From positions 10,068,207 through 10,132,206 of the forward strand of contig NC_089736.1 of NCBI RefSeq assembly GCF_035083965.1: DNA of 64,000 bases, read 5' to 3'. Within the stretch, counting starts at the first letter, position 1, and every line of letters begins with the position of its first letter. The notes beneath the pieces were generated by a model. The model was not told where the DNA came from, searched no databases, and saw nothing but the letters and a program-made list of their open reading frames with translations. Below are positions 48,601-60,075 of this stretch, in pieces. Position numbers and translations under genes: made by a program. This stretch comes from Branchiostoma lanceolatum. Lineage: Eukaryota; Chordata; Leptocardii; Amphioxiformes; Branchiostomatidae.

Positions 48601-49202
48601 ATCTTGCGTCCGGATTTAGTGTTAATATTACTTGGTACTTAGATGACTTGTTTTGTTGTGATTTTTATCTGTTTTGTAAGATTGTTTTTTTGAACACTCT
48701 CTTCAAGCCAAGAATGGAACAACAGCTGCTGTAAAAGGGTAGTTATCAGTCAATAATCTGGGTAATTATGACGAGTTTTCTCACAACAGATAAAGAACCT
48801 TCCTAGAACGCGGTCGTTCTCAATCTCAACGCAACACCGCGGTGATTTCCAATTGAATTATCTTTGTATCAGCAGGACTAGTGAGAAAATATATATCAGG
48901 TATAGTATTATACGTGGCAAATTTAATCTAAAATATCGTCATGCAACAGAACTAATGGTTTACTCTTTTACCAGATTCGTGTCACTTGTATTAGCAAAAC
49001 GCAACTAATAAAAGTCAACTAGTGATGTAAAAGTAGGTAAATGCATATGCAGGCATTCTCCGTGAAACGTCATGCTTCACACAAAAAATTCACTAAAACT
49101 GGCACTTTTAATGTGATACTGTTTGCATCCATGCAGTTGCTGAGTTGGCCCAATTGAGGTTCTAGAACCTGATATAACCTCTTTGTTTGGTCCATCTCGG
49201 TC
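45692..49202. other. G5-G6 spacer (segmental copy 3)
   Basis: No supported gene. Carries the spacer landmarks (catcgcccacgtg near 46050, the tttggaaaaagg element near 47280, gttacaagatctctgagcctc near 47580). It also holds a mobile-element fragment at 46112-46450. The part from about 48130 to 48900 has no counterpart in the other spacers. Confidence 0.55.
46112..46450 (-). mobile_element. Repeat fragment with PHD-finger-like tail (copy 1)
   Basis: The minus strand reads VSLRNTWYCPHCSRVPELRQ followed by a basic KKPKRK. W-Y-C-P-H-C is the typical end of a PHD finger. The same segment occurs inverted at 59715-60075, sharing the cgccatggcgacgatt boundary. PHD fingers occur in several transposon and retroelement proteins, so this is probably mobile-element debris. 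Confidence 0.45.
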
Positions 49203-50572
49203 TCAAGCTCGCCAACAATGTTTAACGTCTGAAATATCAAACCGCTTTGTGTTTTTCCGTGGTATCAGACCCTTAGAAGCTTGACAGATGTACTTCTTCT
49301 TCTGATCGCATTCAACATCGTCCCACATGTGGGTACCAGTGGGTTCTGACCAGTACTGTACACACATTTGGGGTCTTATCCACCAGTTTGAATCCACGAA
49401 AGAAGGTACCACCGGCTCTCCTGGATTCCATCCCTAACCAAAAAAGAAGTTATTTCATTGTCAACGAAGCAAAATGGTCCAACCATCTTTAATCTTAATG
49501 TATACTTTAACATAGCTCATTTCAAAAATGCAGTGCTCAGAATAAAAAGAATGACTATGTGATTTCTGAGAAAAGCCAAAAAAAGATTATAACTATTAAG
49601 AGGAAAACAGATTTATTTGATATTATTATTACTAGTAGAGTTATAACAGCACAAGATAATACATTCTAGCAGACTGACGTTAAGAAAAGAATATCTTTAT
49701 CATTTCGGATAGATTAACAAGGAATAACAATTATGACGTCTATTTTCGCCATTTTGCCAACAGCTATTTTTCATATTTTAAAAGAATCGCAATTGCAGGC
49801 GGCAAATTGCGCCTGTTTGCAACACTTTTCGACTGCCTGGCATAATTTGGTGCTGTCTAGTGGGACACACGCTTAATATTATGTAATTTGACAATTTATT
49901 GCTCTGAAACCTTTTTCTGTCTGTATTCAATGGTTAGTTCCAATAGTTAGGTTTTTAGACGTTTCAATGCATAACTATTGTCTACTGTGCCTGCCTAAGT
50001 GCCCTTGCCAGCAACCCTAAATCTTCTGCTGATGGTGCTATACCATCTGCCTTCTAACACACAATCTTACCATTTCTTCTATACATTACATTATTAATAT
50101 ACACTTAATACAAAATGTCCTGAAACTTTTTTTCTGATTTCCTGCGTGGGGTGCAACCCCCCCCCCCCCAAAGAATTGCCTACGTCAAATGCCAGAAACA
50201 GAGCAAGATCAGAAAAGTAAGGAAAGAAAAACTTGTAGATGGCTGTAGTTGAGATTCACGGTTAGTCTTCTCAATGACTTCCTTAACCAACAGCACAACG
50301 TTAACATACCTTGTAGCTATTATCTTTTATGCAAGACCCGTCTGGCCAATGCCAGCTTCTGACAGGGACTTGCTTCAGGCCGATCCAGTAGTCATTATCC
50401 TTTTTATCCTTGATCAGGTTTCTCAAAGCGACGTCCAATTGTCTGGTCTTGGGCATGGCTAGTGTGGCTCCGTCTTTCTCACAGGCCGCCTGGGCGTCAT
50501 TGTAGCTCTTTTTGTCATGATAAGCCCGGAAACAACTATGTGCAATCAGTTGGTAGCCACCTTTGCATTGAA
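49203..50572 (-). CDS. G6 C-type lectin domain (two exons)
   Basis: Exons 50310-50572 and 49203-49433, phase 0 junction. CFRAYHDKKSY, YWIGLKQ, GWNPGEPVV, CVQYW, WDDVEC, YICQAS. EPN is EPV. The extra C-terminal residues end KHCWRA and include one unpaired Cys. Confidence 0.82.
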
Positions 50573-53500
50573 CTGAAACAATCATATGGGAATTTTGGTC
50601 ATCATTTATTCTTATTGGACTCCTGCACCTGTATCGTATAGCCGCTATAACTGATCTTTGGCATAACACACAGGTTTTGTTACAACGGATGGCCTGTGGA
50701 CGTCATACCTAATATTTTGGTATCCCGAATAGAGAAGTGGAAAAGATGATTATCGCAGCGATTTTTTTCACAAAGATTGGAGACTTTTTTTTTTACTTGT
50801 AGAGTTGATAAAGTGATCAACTGTCTGACTTAACAGATTGGTCATGCCGCTAGAAAAAAGGGAGACGTCCTGACAGCTTTCAATATCATAGAGAACAAGA
50901 GTTCGGAGACCTCATATCTCCATGAACTATTTTGATCATGCAAATATATTTACATAATCTATGTTTGGTCATGTACACCTTTAGCTAACGTACATGCACA
51001 TGTAGTAATATTGACAGTCCAATCATCTACCACTTAAATGGATTATGGCGCTTTTGCATTAATTATGCAGATTGGGAATTTATTTGCATAATTGGTTTCT
51101 GTTAATGTTTCACCTGCCATTAATTACTAATGTTACATGTATTCGAGTCATTTAATGGAAAACACTGCAAGTTAGATTTTCTTCATTAACTATGCAAAGT
51201 AATGCCGAATGTACATAATTTACATCTCATTATGTACATCTCTGTCTAAACTACTTGCATACCAAATATCGCGGAAATCCGTCGTTCCTTTGTTCGGTTA
51301 TTCGCCTTGTAAATCTATATCTTCACTTTTTATGGGGATAAAAAATCATGGACCAGGTACAACCACTGGCTTTTATTTACGCTTAAACGTTAAGATCTTA
51401 CCATTACAGATTGGCACGTCACAATAGTCCCATCTCGTGCGAGGGTCTGTGGTGTAGCACCAAGCTCCGCTTGAGCCGTCCGGATTCCTGCAGTAGTTCT
51501 GCTCCAGTCCGGATGATGGATACTTAGCAGCTGTCCTGTCGTGTGTATGAGGTGTCTGACTGTCCCAGCGTTGACACGTCAGGCCTGTTCTGGTCACAGA
51601 GAGTTTTCCTCGGAAGGATGTCGCTTTTTCCTCATAACATTCCTCTGATCCAGATGAACGAGAAAGAAAGAAGTATTGTGAATCATACAGGGGGATGCTA
51701 ACTAGGGAGATGGAGGATCTATAACGTAGAGAAAAAAAGACTAAAAGAAATGAGAGCCAGCCGATCAATTATTTCCACATGAATACAACCAGCAAAAATG
51801 TTGTGTTTCCGGTTTCCCGACCGACCCGAGAACAAATTTGCCAACCCAAGCCTTTTTGGGGTCAACTACTGGCAATTGACATAAAATTGAGATCTGAGTG
51901 ATCCTCATTTATGTTGCAATGGAAAATTGTAGCTGTACACTGTACAGTTGCATGTAAAACGTTTCACACACCTCTCACATTTTGAAAATCTGGCAAAGTG
52001 AGAAACATTTCAACTGTAGATTATTACTTAATCATAAAAACTATGAACAGACAGTTATTACAATTCATAACCAGGGCAAATGTAGAGATTCCGTTCATAT
52101 CATAGTACATCCAAAATTTAAACGTACACACAACAAGAGTACGGAGACCTCATGAATATCTCCATGAAATGTTCTAATTATGCAAATGACTCCCACAATT
52201 ACATAATTTATGCTTGGTCAAATCCCTTTAAGGACATTACATCATTTATGTGGGGTTTTTTCCAACAGAAATCATCTGGTTGAATCTCCTTTGGTGTAGT
52301 CTGAAGTTCGCAAACATAGTTTGATGAATATAATTAAGACATCTGAAGCATGTGAGGTCCAACGATGTGTAGAGGAAGCGAACCCACCGACAATGCTGCT
52401 CAACTTGGGCATGGTCTTTCATTTTATCATAAAACCCAGGCAACACTGTATAATTCATTGGAAACATTAAACATTTTTTTTAGATTCAAATGCTGGAATC
52501 TGTTTGATCATGGACACCAGTGTAAATGCGCTCTTTCCATACACTGACGCTACAAAAAGAATATCAATTGCACTTAAATGCAACAAAGATAGATACTTTT
52601 TAATGAACTAAAAGACACACCTTTGCAAGTAGGGACCCTGTCACTCCATGTACCGTCTGCCTGGCACCTGATGCTTTTCGCACCTACAAGTTTGTACCCG
52701 CGGTGACAGAATAAGCGCATAGATCCTTGGTTGAAACTGGAGCGTCTCAAGTAGCCATTCGCTGGAGATCTCAGTGTCGTGCACTGCACAGCTGAAACAT
52801 AGAATCGAAAAAGATAACAATTATGATAACGGACAAAGAAAACGTTCTACACTCGATATGACACATCTATGTCGAAGATCATATCCCATCTTTCTTCAGG
52901 GATATGAACGTCGAGCTATTTGTCTTTTTGTTATAATTTAAATTTAATTCTAAAAATTTTAAAAATTTAATCGCAAACCGTGATAATTACTTTTATATGC
53001 ACTCCATTCACTCCATACACTGCAGCTACAAAAATATCAAAGCCTTACATGTACCTTGGCAAGTAGGAACGCTCCCATTCCATGTGCCGTCTGCCTGGCA
53101 CTTGGTACTTCTCGCACCTACAAGATTGTACCCACGGTTACAGGTAAAGCGCATCACTCCCTGGTATGAGCTGGAACCACGCATGTCACCATTGACTGGA
53201 GGGGTCAGTGTCGGGCATTGTACAACTGAAACAAATGAAAACTATATATAAAAAATTCTATCAGGGAAGAAACACAGATGCATCTTAAAATAATAAAATT
53301 TAATCTAATTGGATTGAATTATAATATAGTACCCATAATATTTTTAAAAAATCATGTATTCGAAAAAATACGAAATAAATAGGCATGTAAACACCTTTTG
53401 TTTCATTATTTGGCAATCTATGTTTTCTCTTCTGAATAACCTATAGACGTACATGTTGGTGATCCTCCACTCAAGTCCAAAGCTGAATCTGTTTTGATCA

Positions 53501-56500
53501 TAGACACATATTTATATGCACTCTTTCCATACAATGAAGCTACAAAAAGATCAAAGCCTTACATGCTCCTTGGCAAGACGGAACCCTGCTACTCCATGTA
53601 CCGTCTGGACCGCACCTGATGCTTCTCGCACCTACACGATTGTACCCACGGTCACAGCCGAAGTTCATCACTCCCGGATAGAAGCGAGAACCACGCATAT
53701 TACCATTGACTGGAGGTGTCAGCGCCGGACATTGTATAACTGAAACAAAGGAAATATAGATATAAAAAATGTTATTATGGAAGAAACAAAGGACAATCTT
53801 AATCTTATGATATAAATAGCACCCATCATATAAAAAAGAATCATGTACTCTGATATATACGAAATAGATAGGCATGTAAACCCGGGTTGTTTCGTTTATT
53901 GGCAATCTATTTCTTCTCCTCTGTAAAATTTACCTGTGCATGTTGGTGCTCCTCCACTCCAAGTCCCGTCAGACTGACAGGTGAGAGAAGAGGCACCGAC
54001 CAGCTTGTATCTTGGGTCACACGTGAAGGTGACCACGTCTGTAAAGGATCCAGTCATGGTACCGTGTGCTGGAGGTGTCAGCTCGGCGCATTGTACAGCT
54101 GTAAAGAGATACAAATGATATCGTAAAGTTATAAAGCCTTTTAAAGACAGTAATCATCTGGTTGAATCCACTTTGGTTTAGTCTGACGTGCACATACATA
54201 GTTTGATGAATACTGTGAATAACGTTGGAAAATGTGATGCCAAATAATGTGTGAGGATGCAAACCCACCGACAATGTTGCTCAACTTGGGCATGGTCTTT
54301 CGTTTTATCATAACACTAATAACAATGTATAATTCATCAAAAACACTAAAAACGATGCTGGAATCTGTTTGATCATGGACACCAGTTAATATGCAGTCTT
54401 TTCATGCACTGAAGCTACAAAAAGATCAAAGCCTTACATGTACCTTGGCAAGTAGGAACACTGCCACTCCATGTACGATCTGCATGACACCTGATTCTTT
54501 TTGCACCTACAAGTTTGTACCCGCGGTGACAGGTGAAGCGCATCCCACCCTGACGGATGCGATAACGACGCATATGACCATTGACTGGAGGTGTCAGCGT
54601 CAGACATTTTACAGCTGAAACACAGATTCAAACAAAGGAAAAATTAACACCAAGTAGCTTTTCCATGGACATCTTAAACTTACAAAAGTCATTTGCTCTG
54701 ATAAGGCATGAAAACACGGTTACTTTGTCGCATCTATTGCCAACCTATTATTTCTCTTCCGGACAACCTACCTTTACATGTTGGTGCTCTTCCACTCCAA
54801 GTCCCGTCAGACTGACAGGTGAGTGAAGAGGTACCGACCATCTTGTATCCTGGGTCACACGTGAAGGTGGCCACGTCTCTGTAGGAGTTGGAGCCAGTCA
54901 CAGCACCGTGTGCTGGTGGTGTCAGCTTAGAACACTGAAGTGTGGTTGTCATCTTTGGAGGTGTGGTTGGCACTTGTGGCAGTGTGGATGTCACAAGTGG
55001 CTGTTTTGATGTCACCTGTGGCGGTGTAGATGTTGTCTTTGTTGGTCCAGTTGTCACCCCTGGCAACATAGCTGTGCCCTGTGGCAGTGTGGTTGTCCCC
55101 TGGGGCAGTGTAGTTATCACACGTGGCAGTGTTGCTGTCGCCTGTGGCGGTGTAGTTGTCGACTGGGGCAGTGTTGCTGTAACCTGTGGCAGTGTGATTG
55201 TCACCTGTGGCAGTGTGGTTGTCCCCTTGGACAGTGTAGTTATTACACGTGGCAGTGTGGTCGTCGCCTGTGGCAGTGTAGTTGTCACCTGTGGTTGTGT
55301 AGTTGTCGCCTGTGGCAGTGTAGTTGTCACCTGTGGCGGTGTTACTGTAACCTGTGGCAGTGTGATTGTCACCTGTGGCAGTGTGGTTGTCCCCTGGGGC
55401 AGTGTGGTCGTCCCCTGTGGCAGTGTGGTCGTCCCCTGTGGCAGTGTAGTAGTCACCTGTGGCGGTGTTGCTGTAACCTGTGGCAGTGTGATTGTCCCCT
55501 GTGGCAGTGTAGTTATTACACGTGGCAGTGTGGTCGTCCCCTGTGGCAGTGTAGTTGTCACCTGTGGTGGTGTAGTTGTCGCCTGTGGCAGTGTAGTTGT
55601 CTTTGGTGGTTCAGTTGTTACCCCTGGCATCATAATTGTTCCCTGTGGCAGTGTAGTTGTCACCCGTGGCAGTTCAGTTGTCACAACATCATGGCTGGTG
55701 GTCTGTTGAGGCATACCAAATGTAGTATTGGTACTGGTATGCTGACATTGAACAAAATAACACAATGTAAAGGTGCTACGTCTTCTTCTTGCAGATACAG
55801 AAATTATGTTTACATATGCTAAAAAATCAAAATTAAAGATTTTACTTACTTGAGCTGCAGTTATCAGCATAAATTCATATGCTGTTCCTCTTCCGATTGA
55901 AGGTGGAAACATGCTGGCTGCCAGATGCGGTCTGGTTGCAGATGAGTGGGCATTTGTCAGAATGACTGGTGGGTAGGTTGCAGTCACGTTGGTAGTTGTC
56001 ACAGGCTTAGATGGTGTCCAATTGGCCATCACAAAAGGCTATCAAGAATAGAGGTAAGTCACATGTCGCATGAAGCGTGAGGATTAATAATGAGCAAAGT
56101 AACATGTGTTATCATCATCATTATTCTATTGGACCAAAATAGATATATATACATATCATTATTACATCTTGAATCTAATGTAGAAGGCTAACCATGTGTA
56201 TGTCAGCTTGTCCTCCTGGTGTGGCAGTGAAGTGTACGATGATACCAGCTCCTGTACCTAGAAAGGCGACCGCTGCAATGACGATGATGATGAACACCTT
56301 TGAACGGTGAAACGCCATCTTGCAGCGTGTAGAGAACCCACAAATGTTTGCCGTATCGTTTGTATCTGTGAAAAGTCAGTACCATTTCATATCAATTTGT
56401 TTCTAGATTACATCAATTATGGTTGCTTTTAGAAGTTATAGATCTACAGGACTAAGATGAAATTTTGCTCTCAGAATTTCACTGGTAGATTATGTACTAT

Positions 56501-58838
56501 ATATGAATACAAATCATATATATATTGTTCAGTATTAACCATTATGGATGCTCTTTATCATTCTTTATGGGCATTGTTTATCATTACGTGAATTGGAACA
56601 TCAATTAGAAAGCAGCAATTGTTTGCAAAGTCCATTTTAATTCGTATATGCAAGGGAATATGTTGAACACTTTCTACCATATACGATGATATGCTTTGCT
56701 TTAAAGAAATTAATATGATTTATCAAATGATTTCTATACGTAATGTTATTATCAATACAATAATCATACATCTTCATATATTGGGATAAGATTCAATGCA
56801 TCCAACATACTTACACAAAATGTTCATTATATACACAGCATATAATGACTCTCACCCCATATTATTCTGAAATCACTAAGCGGCACTTTTTGTGGTAATA
56901 ATAAACATCACTAGAGGGTGTATCATTAATTGTCTTTACCTTGTCGTAAGGCACCTGGTACATACATCTGGTTGTCCACAAGGCCATGAATGTGACAGTC
57001 CGTAGTGTTGGGTGCTGTACTGTCAGTCCCTGTATCAGCTGGTGGCTGACGAAGGTTCTTGATGTCATCCTTGTCGACATAGTTGTTCATGTGGCTGTCA
57101 CTAGTGTCAGGTTGGTGATGAATGCCTGTAAAAGAAAATATTTCGGCTTTGGCTTTCTTGTCTTTGGCAGAATGAAAATCAGGAGCACTTAATATTCCTG
57201 CACATTTGGTGGATGGATCTTAATGATATGGATGGATGGATCTTAATTCAATAAGTGGGTACCTGCAGCCAAACCAAAGGACAAGTTTAAAAAAACAACA
57301 CTCCTGTAATAAAAATCAAGGTGAGGTGAGTTTCTTGTTCCACCATTACCTTCTAATTTCTGTGTGAACAAACAGGAAACATTTAGTATATAAGTAAATA
57401 CGTTTCCCTCATCTTCATGGAGTGGAGGTTACGGTTCGGTCACAATCGTCGTGGGTCGTCGAGCGATTTTGATTCCGTGAAATTTTTAAACAAGCTGTGA
57501 CAAAACCAACTTGAAGTTGAGCCATCGACGAATACATACTACAGCCATTCCGTAACTATGTTTTGCAGAACTCACTACATCTGGCTGACACTGGTGAAAG
57601 ACTCTTCCAGTTTTCTAGGACGAATGCATCTGTGAATTATCTGAGAAGGCTCAATTGTGCTCAGCGTCGGCCAAGCAACTGAAGTTAGCATAGATACGCG
57701 TTTTCCTAGAATATTGGACAAGATTTAGTCGGGAGGAATTCATGTGCATGTAGCTGAAAAGGGCACTGTATGAAGATCGGCATTGTCAATACGTAAACAT
57801 AACATAATCTAGAGATGGGCGAAGCAGTTCAAATGAGCACCACAAATGATGAACTGTAATGTATTCAGTATAGTCACATAAAAAGCAGTATCTAAACAAA
57901 CTTACTGTTATCACAATGTCTTTTACACAAGAAATTCATTCATTTTGTTGTGGTTGTAATTATTTGACAATTCACAGAAGGAAACGCACCTTTACTGTCC
58001 TCCTGTTGTAATGCACCAGCTGCATACGTTCCGTTGTGAACCAAGCCAACGACTTTCTGGCCCACAGTCACTGGGAGACTGTCTGCCCCCACACTGGATG
58101 GTTGTTCTTCATGTTTGAGTTGTTTACCGGTCTGCCGTAGTTTACTGATATCATCTATGTCTATGTAATGGTACATGTGGGTGCCAGCATATTCTGGGTC
58201 TCCACTGGTAGCAGCGGGTGTGAACTCTGTGCCTGCGGAAAGTTCCCAAAAATTCTGTATGATTATAGAGGAAACATTTAGTATGCGTGTATAATTTTCT
58301 CTCATCTTGATGGGGTAGATGTCACGGCGCGGTCATATTGGTCGTTGGTCGTCGTGCGATTCTGATTTCGTTGTATTTCTAAAGAAGTGACAAAACCAAC
58401 TTAAAGTTGAACCATAAACAAATATCTAGTATAGTACAGCCCTTTCCGTAATAATTACAAGAAAGCTGCATTTTTCAGGACACAATCACAATTATCCCCA
58501 AAAGGCCCTTAGGTTACAATCGTGCGACGATTGCACGACAATTGTCTCGACCTGGTAGAGAATGAGGTTACCCAACGACAAAGTTTCAAGTTACAGCGGC
58601 AGAAATCTTAAAGATTTATCTTGGCAAAAAAAATGGAAGTGTTCCATAAATCAAATGCGTATGGGGCGATTGTTGTCGACAGGAGGTGGTCCAGATCACT
58701 GTATTAATCAGATATGTCAGTAGTAGATTCTATTCTACCTGTAGTGACGCCTTGGCTTGGAAGTGGCGGCAGCGGGCGACGAGCTTTGTTGTGTCCACTC
58801 TGCGCCATCTGACGCGGCTCTTTTTCCGTTGTGCTCAT
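49203..58838 (-). CDS. G6: type II C-type-lectin receptor with six CCPs and a kringle
   Basis: Fourteen exons: 58739-58838, 57990-58232, 56940-57125, 56193-56365, 55850-56038, 54772-55702, 54444-54614, 53934-54098, 53563-53739, 53055-53225, 52621-52791, 51402-51644, 50310-50572, 49203-49433. Total 3414 bp, 1137 residues, no stop. SH3-ligand-like tail (RPLPPLP), two tail modules (34-176), transmembrane helix about 200-221, PST region, heptad stalk 298-550, six CCPs 551-892, kringle 893-973, CTLD 974-1137. The kringle is unique in the family here. The exon ending at 53563 uses a shifted donor. A further first exon and module lie at 61942-62011 and 61180-61422. The C-terminal tail after the last CTLD Cys is about 25 residues, longer than in G4 and G5. 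Confidence 0.8.
50895..51280. repeat. Dispersed repeat fragment in G6 intron
   Basis: Inverted partial copy of the element at 15844-16883 (ggagacctcatatctccatgaact, then gcataattggtttctgtta). A second small fragment sits at about 52135-52235. Confidence 0.55.
51402..51644 (-). CDS. G6 kringle domain exon
   Basis: 243 bp, phase 1-1, behind a strong pyrimidine tract. A complete kringle of about 78 residues: opening ECYEEKATSFRGKLSVTRTG, LTCQRWDSQTPH, NYCRNPDGSSGAWCYTTDP and closing WDYCDVPIC, with six Cys. The NPDG and WCYT signatures are intact. The lysine-binding DXD motif reads D-P-R in the region I would expect, so lysine binding is uncertain. Confidence 0.92.
52621..52791 (-). CDS. G6 CCP6 exon
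   Basis: 171 bp, phase 1-1. CTTLRSPANGYLRRS...CHRGYKLVGAKSIRCQ. Same third subtype as G4 CCP7, so this CCP kept the position next to the C-terminal head in both genes before the kringle was gained or lost. Confidence 0.85.
53055..53225 (-). CDS. G6 CCP5 exon
   Basis: 171 bp, phase 1-1, CPTLTPPVNGDMRGS subtype. Its donor region reads GTACATGTAAGG, offering two donors six bases apart, both in frame. Confidence 0.85.
53445..53482 (-). pseudogene. Truncated CCP 3' end
   Basis: About 35 bp match the end of a CCP exon (TWSGGSPTC region), with one base missing, but the remainder of the domain is gone. It sits between CCP4 and CCP5 of G6 and marks a lost domain. Confidence 0.6.
53563..53739 (-). 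CDS. G6 CCP4 exon with rescued donor
   Basis: CPALTPPVNGNMRGS subtype. At the usual exon end (53569) the donor GT is changed to GA. A GTAAGG six bases further on remains, which adds two codons (GA after the Gly position) and keeps phase 1. The exon is therefore probably still used, as 177 bp. Confidence 0.65.
53934..54098 (-). CDS. G6 CCP3 exon
   Basis: 165 bp, phase 1-1, CAELTPPAHGTMTGS subtype with a two-residue deletion before the second Cys relative to its relatives. Confidence 0.82.
54444..54614 (-). CDS. G6 CCP2 exon
   Basis: 171 bp, phase 1-1. Encodes CLTLTPPVNGHMRRYRIRQG with CHRGYKLVGAKRIRC, a mosaic between the second and third CCP subtypes. Confidence 0.8.
54941..55702 (-). CDS. 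G6 mucin-like heptad stalk
   Basis: About 36 heptads of VTTTLPQ/GTTTLPR type, 21-bp period, opening TTSHDVVTTELP. The exon runs on into CCP1 (54772-54940). Open plus-strand frames across it are antisense by-products. Confidence 0.88.
56193..56365 (-). CDS. G6 transmembrane exon
   Basis: 173 bp, phase 1 to 0. FSTRCKMAFHRSK then VFIIIVIAAVAFLGTGAGII and GGQADIHM. Confidence 0.85.
56940..57125 (-). CDS. G6 tail-module exon (type Q)
   Basis: 186 bp, phase 1-1. HMNNYVDKDDIKNLRQ and NQMYVPGALRQG. The first Tyr of the core is Asn here. Confidence 0.82.
57990..58232 (-). CDS. G6 tail-module exon (type K, proximal)
   Basis: 243 bp, phase 1-1. HMYHYIDIDDISKLRQTGKQ and NGTYAAGALQQ. Nearly identical to the module at 61180-61422, so one is a recent duplicate. 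Confidence 0.8.
58739..58838 (-). CDS. G6 first exon (proximal)
   Basis: 100 bp, phase 1 out. MSTTEKEPRQMAQSGHNKAR then RPLPPLPSQGV. Family start codon intact; RPLPPLP is the exact class I Src-type SH3 ligand heptapeptide. Confidence 0.8.
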
Positions 58839-59189
58839 CGTTGGCAAAGAGACTGAAGGGAGACAGTGGAGATCATGTGATCTTCAATCACGAGTTGTGC
58901 AATCTCTTCAACTCAAAGTGCATATATATGACCGACTGGATATCAAACAAAAAGTTTTTCTTTCTCGATGCAACTGATTGAATTCACTGGTGAAAAGCCA
59001 CGTAAACGGGATGGTTTGAAATTCCTAAATTCCAAAAATGCTGAAGAATGATTACGAGGGACCAACACTTTTTTGGTGAAACTTTAATTGAAAGTGGAAC
59101 AGTCAGACGTCTTCGGTTACCTTGTCCTTTAGACATCATTACACTAATGAACAGCATAAAAGCTACAAAATTTGAGTGCATATTTTAAC

Positions 59190-59680
59190 CACGTCGTGTC
59201 CGGTTTTTTGGCGGCAGCAAAGGGAACGCTTAATGCAGGGAAGCATGTGGTAACTGGAAAAGTTCAACATGTTCTCAGCGAATGAATGACCCCCCCCCCC
59301 CGTAGACAAATGGCTGATAGTCCGGACAGATGGAGCCATCATTTCTGCACACCGTCTCGGTTGCAAAGCTGGGCTGGCTGAATCATGCTGACATGTTGCC
59401 ATTGTGCTATTCTATATTGAATGCTGGACTAGAATCAACGGGAAGCTGACATGTACATAAGTGAAATGTTCCTGGATTCTTCCCACAAATGTCAAGGACG
59501 TTCCGTGTGAAAGAGTGAGGGACATTTACGTCAGCAAAAAGACTAAGGCTTGACCACAAAATTGACTCCTTCGCCCCCACGTCACGAGGCAGCGTTCCAT
59601 AGCCCAGCATCACATGAGAGGTCCTTGGCTCAAACATAGTTTGCATTTGTCAGGGACAGAGAGGTCAAGATGATTTTAAA
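59190..59680. other. Unit-specific insertion of unknown origin
   Basis: No counterpart in the G4 or G5 units. The minus strand has Cys-containing frames (LDICGKNPGTFHLCTC, ETVCRNDGSICPDY) broken by stops, and a C run at about 59289. Could be degraded captured coding sequence or mobile-element debris; I do not recognise it. Confidence 0.3.
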
Positions 59681-59714
59681 TGCAGTAACCCCGAGTCCAT
59701 ATGTTCAGTTCCAA

Positions 59715-60075
59715 CAGGTATGTTTGGGAGTAGGTGGGGTTCCTTTGAGAAAGACCTGGTACTGTCCATACTGTAGTCTGCTACCAGAGTTAAGTCGAGC
59801 AAGCCATAAGCCAAAAAGGAAGCAACCTGAACCATCAGCAGTTAGCCAGGTTGCCTTGCTTTGAACCACTATATGTCTGTGCAAGGCAAAGCCATCTTAG
59901 GGAAAGAAGCTCATTGAATGTCACAATGCTGAATGTGACCAGGGAAAGTATTCGTTGTTTGGACATGAAGAGAATGCCCAATAACGCTAAAACAGCATGG
60001 CAGTGCCAGATATGTAAAAAAGAAAGCCATCCAGTATTCCTAAAACTTGAAATCGTCGCCATGGCGATACTTTTG
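59715..60075 (+). mobile_element. Repeat fragment with PHD-finger-like tail (copy 2, inverted)
   Basis: The plus strand reads VPLRKTWYCPYCSLLPELSR and then KPKRK, the counterpart of the segment at 46112-46450 in opposite orientation. Stops follow soon after. The inverted second copy supports a mobile origin. Confidence 0.45.

Noticed and set aside
54942..55822. Plus-strand Cys/Trp- and Val-rich repeat frames
   Set aside because: Antisense shadows of the G6 stalk array.
9767..57125. Calling the tail modules ITAM or ITIM
   Set aside because: Only one YxxI/L occurs per module, the spacing and -2 residue do not fit, and the second tyrosine is YVPG; only a general SH2-docking idea is kept.
59289..59299. 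C run, with a similar run near 50159
   Set aside because: Simple homopolymer; length is uncertain and no function can be supported.
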